Below are positions 5,962 through 5,985 of a stretch of 5,985 nucleotides of DNA, piece by piece. Below the pieces are notes generated by a model. It was not told the DNA's origin and made no database searches. It saw nothing but the letters and a program-made list of their open reading frames with translations. The DNA is from DUZB01 sp964407525 (lineage in GTDB: Bacteria > Desulfobacterota > DSM-4660 > Desulfatiglandales > Desulfatiglandaceae). Position numbers and translations under genes: made by a program. The stretch is from contig CAYOWC010000296.1 in assembly GCA_964407525.1 (NCBI GenBank), forward strand, positions 1-5,985, in the 5' to 3' direction. Position 1 is the stretch's first letter; each line of letters starts with the position of its first letter.

Positions 5962-5985
5962 AAAACACATTAATTCTGATGTGTT
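5959..5985 (-). terminator. Possible rho-independent terminator of an upstream gene outside the window
   Basis: AACACAT (5964-5970) and ATGTGTT (5979-5985) pair as a 7-bp stem with an 8-nt loop. Read on the minus strand, the stem is followed at once by a run of T. It would end a leftward transcript arriving from beyond the right edge and so separate it from this operon. The stem is A/T-rich and reaches the end of the window, so its full length is unknown. Confidence 0.35.

Overview
The window reads as part of one leftward (minus-strand) catabolic operon for a branched-chain or isoprenoid-like acyl-CoA. In order of transcription, right to left, it holds an isovaleryl-CoA-dehydrogenase-like acyl-CoA dehydrogenase (ACAD1), a second and strongly diverged acyl-CoA dehydrogenase (ACAD2), the carboxyltransferase (beta) subunit of a methylcrotonyl-/geranyl-CoA-type acyl-CoA carboxylase, and the biotin carboxylase (alpha) subunit. 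The last runs off the left edge of the window. No gene on the plus strand is credible.

The expected chemistry is as follows. ACAD1, perhaps with ACAD2, makes an alpha,beta-unsaturated acyl-CoA (isovaleryl-CoA to 3-methylcrotonyl-CoA, or citronellyl-CoA to geranyl-CoA). The biotin carboxylase loads CO2 on a biotin carrier, which is not in the window. The carboxyltransferase then moves the carboxyl group to the gamma carbon of the enoyl-CoA. This is the core of the leucine/isovalerate (Liu) or acyclic terpene (Atu) pathway. The hydratase and lyase steps are not seen here, and the exact substrate cannot be fixed from sequence.

Gene order, about 50% G+C by eye, two adjacent acyl-CoA dehydrogenases, a biotin carboxylase of about 500 residues without a fused carrier so far, and short tandem repeats between genes all suggest a Desulfobacterota (deltaproteobacterial) acyl-CoA degrader such as a sulfate reducer or syntroph. 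This is an inference about the organism, not a proof.

The most unusual content is not a gene. The two long gaps of the operon (3112-3291 and 4441-4636) each hold a copy of the same miniature element. Each copy is 154 bp between the outermost repeat units, bounded by four 7-bp-spaced TTAGC units on the left and four GCTAA units on the right. The 102-bp cores align without gaps at 69/102 identities, but only when one copy is reverse-complemented. The pair therefore lies in opposite orientation and brackets ACAD2 exactly. Each copy can fold into a long hairpin in the operon mRNA and ends about 25-30 nt before the next start codon. A third four-unit heptamer array with a different unit (TTGGAAA) lies near the right edge, upstream of the operon, beside a possible terminator of an outside gene.
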